A stretch of 64,000 nt of DNA from an uncultured Christensenella sp. (GCA_910579705.1 CAJTUI010000001.1:1-64000), one strand, 5' to 3'; shown: positions 26,637 to 35,610, counted from the first letter of the stretch. A program made the numbers and translations. Notes: generated by a model from the letters alone, not told the origin.

Positions 26637-26749
26637 CCGATAAAAAAATTATTAACTTTATTTGGAAACACTTCACCCGCCGAGAGAGGACTTTCGCCGG
26701 CGTTTAAGATTTCTTCTGTTGAAATTGCTTTTTTGAAGATGTTTTCCAT
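26633..26749 (-). CDS. Possible 38-residue leader ORF upstream of carA
   Basis: ATG at 26747-26749 opens a 38-codon frame that starts MENIFKKAIST, reads through the GC-rich stem and stops inside the terminator-like hairpin at 26616-26636. The promoter at 26760-26789 predicts a transcript start about 4 bases before this ATG, so it would be nearly leaderless; no ribosome binding site is visible. It contains no run of a single regulatory codon. It could be a leader peptide, a small protein, or chance. Confidence 0.3.
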   Translation of the reverse strand: MENIFKKAISTEEILNAGESPLSAGEVFPNKVNNFFIG

Positions 26750-26759
26750 AACCTATGAA

Positions 26760-26789
26760 ATTATATAATAACTCATATCCGCAAGTCAA
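26760..26789 (-). promoter_or_regulatory. Promoter of the carA-carB/dapF-nifS-thiI operon
   Basis: TTGACT (26784-26789), 18 bases, perfect TATAAT (26760-26765) on the minus strand. Expected start is near 26753, giving a leader of about 170 bases before carA. Confidence 0.75.
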
Positions 26790-26796
26790 GCGAATT

Positions 26797-27426
26797 TCAG
26801 TATAGATTTATGATAAAATCGTAACGTTTAAGTTGTCGCCGCATAACCTTGTAATTCGGGACAAAACTTTCCACAAGCCGCCAGAACGCCGCCGAGTGAT
26901 TAAACACGGCCGTGTGACATAGCTCGTGTACGATGACATAGTCCTGAATTTGCACAGGCAACATTAAAAGAAGATAATTGAACGTTATCTGCTTTTTGGA
27001 ACTGCAACAGCCCCAGCGGCTTTTATAGCCCTTAAACGAAAATCCCTCTGCCGAAAGCCCCGTCTTTTCGGAAATATTTCGCGCCCGTTCTATCAAGTCG
27101 TCGCCCAACTGATTTATGTACAGATTTTTGACGTCTTTAAGCGTCTTTACGTACACGCTGCCTTCTATAAGATTATAATCCGAAAACACCAACGGAACTT
27201 TCCTGCCGGACAAATAAATTTCCTTATACGCCGTAACCGAGGCGTTATCGGCAAGCTTACGGCCGTTCTCGTTCAATATTTTATCAATCCAAGCCTTCTT
27301 ACCCTCGACAAACCGCTCTACTTTGCCATCGGGCATATTCAAAGGGCACCGCACCGTAACCGTATTGTCCGCCGCAATGCTTATGCTTACTGACCTGCGC
27401 GCCGAACGCACGGTTTTATACTGCAT
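26797..27426 (-). CDS. YgjP-like zinc metallopeptidase domain protein
   Basis: 209 residues. The C-terminal half has the family blocks SRWGCCSSK, TFNYLLLMLP and the zincin motif HELCH (HEXXH) with a following His in NHSAAFW, as in YgjP/DUF45 and SprT-like proteins. The N-terminal half is a beta-rich region (VSISIAADNTVTVRCP). A cytosolic metal-dependent hydrolase is expected; the substrate is unknown. It overlaps the thioesterase gene by 11 bases and is the second gene of that unit. Confidence 0.88.
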   Translation of the reverse strand: MQYKTVRSARRSVSISIAADNTVTVRCPLNMPDGKVERFVEGKKAWIDKILNENGRKLADNASVTAYKEIYLSGRKVPLVFSDYNLIEGSVYVKTLKDVKNLYINQLGDDLIERARNISEKTGLSAEGFSFKGYKSRWGCCSSKKQITFNYLLLMLPVQIQDYVIVHELCHTAVFNHSAAFWRLVESFVPNYKVMRRQLKRYDFIINLY

Positions 27427-28147
27427 TGAAAAGTATCCTCATCTGCACTCTAGTTTCGCCGTCCACTCTGCCCTCGACAAGGTATCCGCCCCCGCATTCC
27501 TGTTTATAAAACCGCAACACCTCGCCCTCTTTGCACTGCTTAACGTAGGTTATCTGAACGCTGTCTATCGCGCGGTTTTTCAGCTCGTCCACGGAAAATA
27601 CGTCCATAAGAAAATCGGCGTATTTGGTATTATTGACGTGCTGGTAATGGTCGTAATCCGAATACGTGACTTTTTTACAATAACACTCCTCTCCTTGCGT
27701 AACGGAAGGTATTTTCCAGCCGCTGAAATCAACACTTCTTTCGGTGTTGTAGTTATCGAAATCCCCGTCCTTGAAATATGCGCTAGCGGGCGTCACGGAA
27801 AAAGTAGTCGTATCTATCATACACCACCGCGCCGTAACACAACCCACTTTTTCGTCCCCGACGTAGAGCTCGCTGTCCCTCAGGAAAACAAGATATTTAG
27901 GTCTGAGCGGCCAGGTATGCACGGTAAGCGTTTCGCCGAAATTTATAGCGCGCTCAAACTTTATATAAATATTTACAAGTATGAAACCAAGATTGACGGG
28001 AGCAAGATTGTCATAGCCGAACCCGAGCTCGTCCGCAGAAAGGCACGCCGACTCTTCCAGACAGCTAAGTAAAGACGACAATTTCAGTCTGTCGAAAGCG
28101 TCAACGTCCGTATACTTCAATCGATAATTTTTAATGTGTCTGTACAT
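27416..28147 (-). CDS. Acyl-ACP thioesterase (FatA family)
   Basis: 243 residues with two hotdog domains. It releases free fatty acids from acyl carrier protein. Visible blocks are YRLKYTDVDAFDRLKLSSLL, the RWCMIDTTTF strand pair and the C-terminal catalytic motif area HVNNTKYADF (Asn and His conserved). Such bacterial enzymes are common in anaerobic gut Clostridia. The ATG at 28147 is chosen because GAGGTGA lies 4-5 bases upstream; a TTG at 28162 lies before that site. Confidence 0.9.
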   Translation of the reverse strand: MYRHIKNYRLKYTDVDAFDRLKLSSLLSCLEESACLSADELGFGYDNLAPVNLGFILVNIYIKFERAINFGETLTVHTWPLRPKYLVFLRDSELYVGDEKVGCVTARWCMIDTTTFSVTPASAYFKDGDFDNYNTERSVDFSGWKIPSVTQGEECYCKKVTYSDYDHYQHVNNTKYADFLMDVFSVDELKNRAIDSVQITYVKQCKEGEVLRFYKQECGGGYLVEGRVDGETRVQMRILFNAV

Positions 28148-28174
28148 TCGGTCACCTCGCAAAAATCATTTAAA

Positions 28175-28203
28175 ATTCTAGCACTTAAAAAAACAAAAGT
28201 CCA
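28175..28203 (-). promoter_or_regulatory. Promoter candidate of the thioesterase-peptidase unit
   Basis: TGGACT (28198-28203), 17 bases, TAGAAT (28175-28180) on the minus strand, about 20 bases before the ribosome binding site. Confidence 0.5.
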
Positions 28204-28263
28204 CTCAAAAAAGCAAATTTACGCAATTATGCCTGACATAGTACTTTTATTTCAATCAAAATA

Positions 28264-28292
28264 TTGACATATATTATGTATTATGGTATAAT
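28264..28292 (+). promoter_or_regulatory. Consensus promoter of the PadR-type gene
   Basis: TTGACA (28264-28269), exactly 17 bases, TATAAT (28287-28292): both hexamers and the spacing match consensus perfectly. Confidence 0.85.
28267..28279 (+). promoter_or_regulatory. Putative PadR operator
   Basis: ACATATATTATGT is an inverted repeat (ACATA, 3 bases, TATGT) overlapping the -35 box and the spacer of the PadR-type promoter. PadR-family operators often pair short ATGT/ACAT arms, so self-repression is plausible. It is short and AT-rich, so chance is possible. Confidence 0.35.
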
Positions 28293-28316
28293 ATGGACAA
28301 ATTACGGAGGAAGAAA

Positions 28317-29762
28317 ATGGACGAAACTAAAGACGGAATTGTCGACGAAGAAGGAAAAAGCGCAATCAGCGCCGACCTTATCAGAGGACACATAAACACT
28401 ATTATTCTCCGCACGTTATACGAACGCGACAAATACGGATACGAAATAATCGAAGAAATAGAAAAGAAAAGCCACGGACAGTATTCGCTTAAACAGCCCA
28501 CTTTATACAGCGCTTTAAAAAGGCTGGAAACGCAGGGCTACATAAACGCCTACTGGAAAACCGACGAAGTTTCTCAGGGCGGCAGAAGAAAATATTATAC
28601 CCTGACCGACAGCGGACGGGAAATTACCGAGCGTAATCAAGCCGAATGGGAATATTCGAGAACGGTTATCGATAACCTTATCTCCGACCGCTCGTTTGAT
28701 TTTTCTCAGCCCGCCCCCGCCACCGTCGATTTTAAAATACTTAAAAAGTCCACTTCGAGAGTGCCCGTTGTTAAGGATGAAGACGATGACGAAGACGACG
28801 AGGAAATGGAAGTTCCCCAAAAGACAAAGGCCGCGGAAAGAACTATTCCCGAGGTGGAAATCAAGCCCGAAACGCTGACTTTTGCGGAGCAGACGGTAGT
28901 TTACGAAATGCCTGTTATTCAGCCCGCGCCTCAGCCTTCCGCCGCCGTTCACGAGCAAAAGAGCGCGCCCGCGGAAAGCCGTGCAGTCAATGAAAACGAG
29001 GCGCACCCCTCTATGAGCGAGGAGCAGCGCAGAATAGTCCACGAAAATTATTTACGGCTCATTTCCGAGCCTGTGAAAGAGCAGCCCAAGGAAGTCGATG
29101 TTGTGCCCGTTGCGGACAGTATCGACACCGACAAACTTATTTACAACAATAAGCCCGAAACCGAGAGAGATTACCGAAATCTTATAAATAATCTGTTTGA
29201 TAAAACGGTAAGCCGCAAACAGCGCGCGGCGGAAATGCCCGCCCAGCCGCAGTATACGGGCAACGCCGCGACAACGGTCAAGGCCGAGGATATCGCCTCG
29301 AAAGCGGACAGCGACGGCCTAAAAGTAAACGCGGCGGACTATGTGGTCAACACCAGAAAAAAGAGCTATAACCGCGGAAGTACGCTTTTCAAAAGCTCTC
29401 TGATAGTCGCCATTTCCCTGCTTTTGCTGTTTACTATGACGGTAATATTCAAGAGCCAGTTGGGCGTTTCTCTTGCGTATCCGTTTGTGATACTCGCACT
29501 CGGCGCAACGCAACTGTTGATATTCGGCGTGCTGTACTATACCGACCTCGGTAAAACGACAAGAAAACCGTCGTCGGCCGTTTACTTTTCAGCCTGCATT
29601 ATCGTAACCGTGATACTCATATTCATTATATTTATAGTATCGATTCTCCTCAACGTAAATTTCTCGTCCGCGGGAGATATAGCGGCCAAAATAATAATCC
29701 CCAGCATAGCTGCGTTAAACATACCGCTGTTTGCGGGTTGCTTTTATGCATTCAGTAAATAA
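28317..29762 (+). CDS. PadR-family DNA-binding domain tethered to a four-helix membrane domain
   Basis: 481 residues from the ATG at 28317, chosen for GGAGGAA just upstream (an earlier TTG at 28293 would lie before it). Residues about 18-120 are a PadR winged helix (LRTLYERDKYGYEIIEEI, QPTLYSALKRLE, RRKYYTLTDSGRE). Residues about 125-355 form a long acidic, proline-rich, probably disordered linker (DEDDDEDDEEME at 154-165) with two short helical islands. Residues 361-379, 385-408, 421-447 and 457-478 are four membrane helices. Typical PadR proteins are 100-200 residues and soluble, so this looks like a membrane-anchored regulator or sensor. It is a single-gene unit with a consensus promoter and a strong terminator. 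Confidence 0.85.
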   Translation: MDETKDGIVDEEGKSAISADLIRGHINTIILRTLYERDKYGYEIIEEIEKKSHGQYSLKQPTLYSALKRLETQGYINAYWKTDEVSQGGRRKYYTLTDSGREITERNQAEWEYSRTVIDNLISDRSFDFSQPAPATVDFKILKKSTSRVPVVKDEDDDEDDEEMEVPQKTKAAERTIPEVEIKPETLTFAEQTVVYEMPVIQPAPQPSAAVHEQKSAPAESRAVNENEAHPSMSEEQRRIVHENYLRLISEPVKEQPKEVDVVPVADSIDTDKLIYNNKPETERDYRNLINNLFDKTVSRKQRAAEMPAQPQYTGNAATTVKAEDIASKADSDGLKVNAADYVVNTRKKSYNRGSTLFKSSLIVAISLLLLFTMTVIFKSQLGVSLAYPFVILALGATQLLIFGVLYYTDLGKTTRKPSSAVYFSACIIVTVILIFIIFIVSILLNVNFSSAGDIAAKIIIPSIAALNIPLFAGCFYAFSK

Positions 29763-29778
29763 ATTTCAATATAAATGA

Positions 29779-29817
29779 AATCGGCGCCGATTATCGGCGC
29801 CGATTATTTTTTGTTTT
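29779..29817 (+). terminator. Terminator after the PadR-type gene
   Basis: A 12-bp stem AATCGGCGCCGA/TCGGCGCCGATT with a 3-base loop (29779-29805) is followed by a T-rich run. It also separates this gene from the convergent rny. Confidence 0.85.
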
Positions 29818-31430
29818 TATTTTGCGAATTCGCTTGCGCGGAATTCCCTGATTACGTTGACTTTTATCTGACCGGGGTATTCCAGTTCTTTTTCGATTTT
29901 CTTCGCTATATCTTTCGCAAGAAACATCGTCTGCGCATCGTCAATCTGCTCTGGTTTGACTATTACGCGCACTTCTCTGCCCGCCTGAATTGCATAACAT
30001 TTATCGACTCCGCGGAAGTGCCCCGCTATTGCCTCCAACTTTTCAAGCCTCTTGACGTAGTTAGTGCCAGTTTCCCTTCTCGCTCCCGGCCTTGCGCCCG
30101 AAATAGCGTCCGCCGCCGCCACAAGCACGGCCTCGGTTGTAGTGGGCTCGCAATCGCCGTGGTGCGCCGCAATGGCGTTTATAACCTTCGCGCTTTCCCT
30201 GTACTTTTTAGCAAGGTCCGCGCCCAACTGGATATGCGTTCCTTCCTGCTCGTGATCCACAGCCTTGCCTATATCGTGCAACAAGCCAGCGCGCTTTGCA
30301 AGATTTACGTCCAGACCAAGCTCCGACGCCATAAGACCCGCAAGCTGAGAAACCTCGATTGAATGTTTATAAACGTTCTGTCCGTAACTCGTTCTGTATT
30401 TGAGTCTGCCCAAAAGCTTAATGATTTCGGGGTGAAGTCCGAAAATTCCGACTTCAAACATCGCGCTTTCGCCTGCCGCTTTAATCTCGGCGTCCATTTC
30501 CTTTTTGACTTTCTCGACGGTTTCTTCAATCCTTGCGGGATGAATTCTTCCGTCGGAAATAAGTTTTTCAAGCGAAAGCCTTGCAATTTCACGCCTTACG
30601 GGGTCAAAACCCGAAAGAATAACCACTTCGGGCGTGTCGTCGATTATAAGCTCTATGCCCGTCGCGTTCTCGATAGCGCGGATATTTCTGCCCTCTCTGC
30701 CGATAAGCCTTGCTTTCATATCGTCGCTGGGCAACTGAACGACCGAAACCGTAATTTCGGACGCGTGGTCCGCCGCGCAACGCTGTATCGCAAGCGAAAT
30801 AATTTTCTTCGCCTCGTTATTCGCCTCGTCCTTTGCGGTCTGCTCTATATTTCTGACCTGCAGAGCCACGTCGTGGCGGGTTTCGTCGAGAATTTCGTTG
30901 GAAAGTATCGACTTCGCCTCTTCCTTGGTAAGCTGGGCGACCTTTTCGAGCTCCTGAATCATCAGTTCGTGCTGATGATTGATTTTGTCCTGCGTTTTCT
31001 TGATTTCCTGTTCTTTGTTTACAAGTTCGCGTTTCTGCTGGTCCAAAGCCTCGTTCTTCTTAGTCAAAGCCTCGTCCTTCTTATCCAGCAAATCTTCTTT
31101 CTGCAAAAGCCTCTGCTCCTGTTTTTGCAACTCGGCCTTTTTTTCTTTGCTCTCTCTCTCGAACTCGTTCCTTAATTGCAGCTCCTGTTCCTTAGCTTCT
31201 AGAATAGCTTCTTTTTTGAGCGCTTTGCATTCCTGCGAAGCATCATCGATCATTTTTTTTGTTCTTGTCTGAACATCACCTAATCTTTTTTCCGTCCTCT
31301 TCTTGTTTAAAAGAATACCGACAAAAAGCCCGACAACCAGAGCAACGACTATACCCGCGGAAAGCCCTATGGCAAGACCGAGAGTCGCGTTACCCGCAAG
31401 AAACAGGGTGCTTAATGCGTTGGTGTACAT
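29817..31430 (-). CDS. rny: Ribonuclease Y
   Basis: 537 residues. A membrane-bound endoribonuclease that starts mRNA decay in Bacillota. Residues about 15-42 form the N-terminal membrane helix, about 45-210 a long charged coiled coil, then a KH domain (KARLIGREGRNIRAIE) and an HD domain with the metal motif LLHDIGKA and HHGD. The ATG is preceded by AGGAGG with 5-base spacing. It is transcribed alone from the promoter at 31498-31526. Confidence 0.97.
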   Translation of the reverse strand: MYTNALSTLFLAGNATLGLAIGLSAGIVVALVVGLFVGILLNKKRTEKRLGDVQTRTKKMIDDASQECKALKKEAILEAKEQELQLRNEFERESKEKKAELQKQEQRLLQKEDLLDKKDEALTKKNEALDQQKRELVNKEQEIKKTQDKINHQHELMIQELEKVAQLTKEEAKSILSNEILDETRHDVALQVRNIEQTAKDEANNEAKKIISLAIQRCAADHASEITVSVVQLPSDDMKARLIGREGRNIRAIENATGIELIIDDTPEVVILSGFDPVRREIARLSLEKLISDGRIHPARIEETVEKVKKEMDAEIKAAGESAMFEVGIFGLHPEIIKLLGRLKYRTSYGQNVYKHSIEVSQLAGLMASELGLDVNLAKRAGLLHDIGKAVDHEQEGTHIQLGADLAKKYRESAKVINAIAAHHGDCEPTTTEAVLVAAADAISGARPGARRETGTNYVKRLEKLEAIAGHFRGVDKCYAIQAGREVRVIVKPEQIDDAQTMFLAKDIAKKIEKELEYPGQIKVNVIREFRASEFAK

Positions 31431-31497
31431 CTAAGCCTCCTGACATATAAATTTAAATATATACTAAATCCTTTCGAATTGGTTTATATCCTTTTTT

Positions 31498-31526
31498 ATT
31501 TTACACCCATAATCGATAAAAGTCAA
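31498..31526 (-). promoter_or_regulatory. Promoter of rny
   Basis: TTGACT (31521-31526), 17 bases, TAAAAT (31498-31503) on the minus strand, with a leader of about 60 bases. Confidence 0.7.
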
Positions 31527-31556
31527 TTTATTAAATAAAATACTTTTCATAATATG

Positions 31557-31581
31557 AAAAAAAGCGGATAAACCGCTTTTT
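31557..31581 (-). terminator. Terminator after nadE
   Basis: The minus strand reads AAAGCGG, 5-base loop, CCGCTTT followed by more T, just downstream of the nadE stop. It closes the ftsK-to-nadE operon. Confidence 0.75.
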
Positions 31582-31585
31582 AAAA

Positions 31586-33484
31586 TCAATGCAAATCGTT
31601 TAACCACACTTCCGCGACTGCGTCCGACGGCATACGCCAGTCCCCGCGCGGCGAAAGCGCGACAGACCCGACCTTTACCCCGTCGGGAACGCAGGAGCGT
31701 TTGAACTGCTGGGAAAAAAATCTGCCGTAAAAAACTTTAAGCCATTTTTCTATCTCCGCGCTGTCGTAAACGCCTTTAAAAGCCTTTTCGGCTATATACA
31801 GTATTTTCGACGGCTTAAACGCATACCTGATAAAATAATACAAAAAGAAATCGTGCAGAACGTACGGCCCGACAAGGTCTTCGGTTTTCTGTGCAATTTC
31901 ACCGTCCTGTGGCGGAAGCAGTTCGGGACTGATTTCTGTGTCAAGAATATCGCAGAGAATTTGTTTGCACTCTCCGCCCAGCCTTTCCGCCTCGCACCCG
32001 ATAAGGTGCTTTACAAGCGTTTTGGGAACGGACGAATTTACGCCGTACATAGACATATGGTCGCCGTTGTAAGTCGCCCAGCCCAGCGCAAATTCGCTTA
32101 AATCTCCCGTGCCTATGACAAGCCCGCCCGTTTTGTTGGCCAGATCCATCAATATAAGCGTTCGCATTCTCGCCTGAGCGTTTTCATAAGTCGCGTCCAA
32201 ACAATCCAAATCGTGCCCAATATCCTTGAAATGCGCCTTTACGCTGTCAACGATAGGAATAATCTTTTCGGTAACGCCCAGCGCGCCGATAAGCTTTAAC
32301 GAATTATTCTTTGTTTTCCCAGTAGTTCCGAACCCCGGCATAGTCACGGCGATTATATCTTTGGTATCCTTACCCAATGCAACAAACGCCCTGTACGCGA
32401 CAAGCAACGCAAGCGCCGAATCCAGTCCGCCGGATATTCCTACCACCGCCGTTTTTGCGCCCGTATGTTTCAGTCTTTTTTCAAGCCCTTTGGCCTGCAA
32501 AGTCAATATAAGCTCCGCGCGCTCCGACAAGCCCGCGCCTTCGGGAACGAACGGTTTACGCGGGTAAGAGCGCAAAAGCTCTCCACCCTTCAAGCCCGCC
32601 TCAAACTCGCAAATTATATACGAGGAACCGCCGCAGAAAAATCCGTCCGCCGTTCTCCTGCGCTCGTTGGCTATCAGGTCGACGTCTATTTCAGTACATA
32701 AAAGGCCGTTTTCAAACAGCTTGCTTTCGGCGAGAAATTTTCCGTTTTCGCAAATCAGGTTATGCCCCGCAAAAACCAAATCGGTAGTGCTTTCGCCGTC
32801 GCCCGCGTCGCAATAAACGTAACCGCAAACAAGTTTTGCGGACTGCATACGCACCAAATCGCGGCGGAGTTCGCGCTTGCCCGCAATTTCGTTACTGCAA
32901 GACAGGTTTACTATTATGTTTGCGCCTGCCCGAGCGTGGCGCACGGAAGGCGAAAGCGGAGCCCACAAATCCTCGCACAGCTCCGCAGCGACCGTGAAAT
33001 CGGGACAATTCGCCGCCTTAAAAATTATATCGGTTGCAAACGGAACCCTCACGCCCGCAAACTCTATCTCCCCCGCCGTTTCGGGCGCGGATACGAAATT
33101 TCTCTTTTCGTAAAACTCGCCGTAGTTCGGAAGAAAAGTTTTGGGAACCACGCCCAAAACGCGCCCGTCCGATATTGCAACGGCGCAATTATACAGCGCG
33201 CCGCAATAAATTAGCGGAGCGCCGACAAATATCAAAGCGGATAGCCCCTTGCTTGCTTTTGCTATACGCGTTAAGCCGTTCGTTACGGCGTCCGTCAGCG
33301 CGCGCTGGTTAAACAAGTCACCGCAGGTATAGCCGCTTACGCAAAGCTCGGGGAATACGATAACGTCGCAATGCTTTTCCGCGCTTTGTCCGACGGCTTT
33401 GATTATATTGTCAGTATTGTAAGTCACGTCCGCGACCCTGACGGGCACGGTCGCGGCGCAGACTTTGATAAATCCGTGTTGCAT
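31586..33484 (-). CDS. nadE: Glutamine-dependent NAD+ synthetase
   Basis: 632 residues: a nitrilase-type glutaminase (about 1-280) joined to an NAD synthetase (about 300-632). It amidates deamido-NAD+ using ammonia from glutamine. The nitrilase triad is visible as Glu in FPELCVSGY, Lys in VPKTFLPNYGEFYE and Cys in AAELCEDLW. The synthetase has the PP-loop SGGLDSALAL and GTGDLSEFALGW. The start directly follows the recA stop and uses AGGG near the recA end. Confidence 0.96.
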   Translation of the reverse strand: MQHGFIKVCAATVPVRVADVTYNTDNIIKAVGQSAEKHCDVIVFPELCVSGYTCGDLFNQRALTDAVTNGLTRIAKASKGLSALIFVGAPLIYCGALYNCAVAISDGRVLGVVPKTFLPNYGEFYEKRNFVSAPETAGEIEFAGVRVPFATDIIFKAANCPDFTVAAELCEDLWAPLSPSVRHARAGANIIVNLSCSNEIAGKRELRRDLVRMQSAKLVCGYVYCDAGDGESTTDLVFAGHNLICENGKFLAESKLFENGLLCTEIDVDLIANERRRTADGFFCGGSSYIICEFEAGLKGGELLRSYPRKPFVPEGAGLSERAELILTLQAKGLEKRLKHTGAKTAVVGISGGLDSALALLVAYRAFVALGKDTKDIIAVTMPGFGTTGKTKNNSLKLIGALGVTEKIIPIVDSVKAHFKDIGHDLDCLDATYENAQARMRTLILMDLANKTGGLVIGTGDLSEFALGWATYNGDHMSMYGVNSSVPKTLVKHLIGCEAERLGGECKQILCDILDTEISPELLPPQDGEIAQKTEDLVGPYVLHDFFLYYFIRYAFKPSKILYIAEKAFKGVYDSAEIEKWLKVFYGRFFSQQFKRSCVPDGVKVGSVALSPRGDWRMPSDAVAEVWLNDLH

Positions 33485-34492
33485 TTAACCCTGCTTTTGC
33501 AAAGAGGCCTTGTGCGCCTCCCTTACCTTCGCGTCTATTTCGGCCTTGACTTCGGGGTTGTTTCTGAGATAATCTCTCATTTTCTCCCTGCCCTGCGCAA
33601 CCTTTTCCTCTTTATAATACATAAACGCGCCGCTCTTGGAAAGTATGCCGTATTCGAGACCGAGGTCTATAAGGCAGCCCTCCTGCGAAATGCCCTCGCC
33701 GTAGATTATATCGAACTCCGCGACCTTGAACGGGGGCGCCACTTTGTTTTTAACAACCTTACACTTCGCCCTGTTACCGACGATATTGCCGTCGCTTTTA
33801 AGCGCGTCGGCCTTTCTTATATCGAGGCGCACCGTAGCAAAATATTTCAGCGCTTTTCCGCCGGGCGTGGTTTCGGGGTTGCCAAACATAACGCCAACTT
33901 TTTCGCGGAGCTGGTTAATGAATATTACGCACGTTTTCGACCTGTTGGTTATCGCCGTAAGCTTTCTGAGCGCCTGCGACATAAGCCTTGCCAGAAGGCC
34001 GACGTGAGTATCGCCCATATCGCCCTCTATTTCCGCCTTGGGCGTAAGCGCCGCAACGGAGTCGACAACTATCACGTCAACCGCGCTCGATCTTACGAGC
34101 GACTCGCAGATGTCGAGCGCCTGCTCGCCCGTGTCGGGCTGGGAAAGATACAGCTCGTTCGTATCTACGCCGAGCGCGCGGGCATACTGCGCGTCAAGCG
34201 CGTGCTCCGCGTCAATAAACGCGGCAACGCCGCCCGCTTTCTGCGTTTCGGCGATTATATGCAGCGCAACCGTGGTTTTACCCGAAGATTCGGGACCGTA
34301 GATTTCAAGTATTCTGCCGCGGGGAACGCCGCCCACGCCGAGCGCAAGGTCAAGCGAAAGACAGCCAGTAGGAATAACTTCCAGATCGTTACTGACCTTA
34401 TAGTCGCCGAGTATCATTATCGCGCCCTTGCCGTACTGCTTTTCAATCATTGCGACGGTTGAGTTCAGTGCTTTGAGTTTTTCTTCGTTCAT
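33485..34492 (-). CDS. recA: Recombinase RecA
   Basis: 335 residues, slightly short through a reduced acidic C-terminal tail. It forms ATP-dependent filaments on single-stranded DNA for recombination and SOS induction. Walker A GPESSGKTT, the EHALDAQYA helix, Walker B VIVVDSVAAL and the L2 region (FINQLREKVGVMFGNPETTPGG) are intact. CAGGAG lies just upstream of the ATG. It sits downstream of cinA, the order seen in many Gram-positives. No SOS box is visible in the short gap. Confidence 0.98.
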   Translation of the reverse strand: MNEEKLKALNSTVAMIEKQYGKGAIMILGDYKVSNDLEVIPTGCLSLDLALGVGGVPRGRILEIYGPESSGKTTVALHIIAETQKAGGVAAFIDAEHALDAQYARALGVDTNELYLSQPDTGEQALDICESLVRSSAVDVIVVDSVAALTPKAEIEGDMGDTHVGLLARLMSQALRKLTAITNRSKTCVIFINQLREKVGVMFGNPETTPGGKALKYFATVRLDIRKADALKSDGNIVGNRAKCKVVKNKVAPPFKVAEFDIIYGEGISQEGCLIDLGLEYGILSKSGAFMYYKEEKVAQGREKMRDYLRNNPEVKAEIDAKVREAHKASLQKQG

Positions 34493-34506
34493 TTTTATCT
34501 CCTGAA

Positions 34507-35610
34507 TTATTTTAACGTTTTATATGCAAGAAACAGCGCAAGATTTATCGCAGTCTTGGTCACCGTGTCCCTGTCTCCTTTCAGATTATATCTGTAAACC
34601 GATACGTTTTCGCTTGTTCCTACGGCAATATAGCACAGCCCCACGGGCTTTGCTGTGTTGTCGGAAGTAGGCCCCGCTATACCAGTCGTCGCAATGCTTA
34701 TGTCGCAATTGCCGCCGTTTATAAGCCCTGCGGCCATTTCCCTTGCCGTTTCTTCCGATACCGCGCCGTAGTGCTTTAACGTTATTTCGTTTACGCCAAG
34801 TCGCTGAATTTTCGATTTATTGGAATATGTGTTAAGCCCTTCGTAATACACTTCGCTTATACCGGGGATATCGACCAGCGCTTTACCAACCCCTCCGCCC
34901 GTAAACGACTCCGCAATGCTTATCTTCATTCTTCTTAGTTTGAGCAGACGAAACAGCATTTGCGCAAGCGAAATGTCTTCAAGCGCATAAACAAAATCGT
35001 TGAGCTTGCTCAAAAGTCTTCGCATTGCCTCGTTGTAAACGTCCTTGGATATGGCGCAGGGATAGAGGATTTCTATACTGCAATTGCCGTAAGCGTCCGT
35101 TACGTTGAAGCTCATATCGGGACAGACGCTTTTAGCCTGCTCTATTGCGGTTTCTATAACGGTTGCGGGCGCCCAGATTGTCTTGACATAGGTTCTTTCA
35201 AGCTTTATGCCGTATCTCAGGTCAAGTATTTCCTTTATATCCTCGAAACGCAATCTGTTTTCCGCGTCTGAGAGAAACATAAACACGTTGCCTTCGTAAG
35301 ATTTTAAAATACCAAGCGCGTTGAATTCCGCCGCATATAGCGTGGTTATAAAGCTCTTTAAAGTGTTTTGCATATTCGACGGGCAATAGATTACTATGTT
35401 TTCGTAATTCTCCTTCGCGTCTTTGACCGCGCGGACTATTTCTTCCGACGAGTTATAGGACACGTGAGAAATTTTATCGAAATAATAACCTGTCGACGCA
35501 AACGAATTTATAATACCGTCCGAGCCTGTAAAATTATTAATTTTTTTGTTTCTGAACGCGAGAAAGCAGTTTTTACCCGTTCTCAGCGCCGCGGGGTTGA
35601 CAATATTCAT
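34507..35610 (-). CDS. cinA: CinA-family protein with degenerate N-terminal domain
   Basis: 367 residues. The C-terminal 160 are a good CinA C-terminal (nicotinamide-nucleotide amidase type) domain: SIAESFTGGGVGKALVDIPG, AVSEETAREMA and ATTGIAGPT. The N-terminal MoCF/COG1058 part is recognisable only by length and secondary structure: the usual GTELLxG and GGxGPTxDD motifs are absent, so ADP-ribose pyrophosphatase activity is probably lost. The start overlaps the pgsA stop (ATGA). Family calls are firm for the C-terminal half and weak for the rest. Confidence 0.88.
   Translation of the reverse strand: MNIVNPAALRTGKNCFLAFRNKKINNFTGSDGIINSFASTGYYFDKISHVSYNSSEEIVRAVKDAKENYENIVIYCPSNMQNTLKSFITTLYAAEFNALGILKSYEGNVFMFLSDAENRLRFEDIKEILDLRYGIKLERTYVKTIWAPATVIETAIEQAKSVCPDMSFNVTDAYGNCSIEILYPCAISKDVYNEAMRRLLSKLNDFVYALEDISLAQMLFRLLKLRRMKISIAESFTGGGVGKALVDIPGISEVYYEGLNTYSNKSKIQRLGVNEITLKHYGAVSEETAREMAAGLINGGNCDISIATTGIAGPTSDNTAKPVGLCYIAVGTSENVSVYRYNLKGDRDTVTKTAINLALFLAYKTLK

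Noticed and set aside
26585..26749. PyrR-binding site upstream of carA
   Set aside because: AGTCC followed by a G-rich stretch is present, but the conserved GAGGCU-type loop and spacing do not match.
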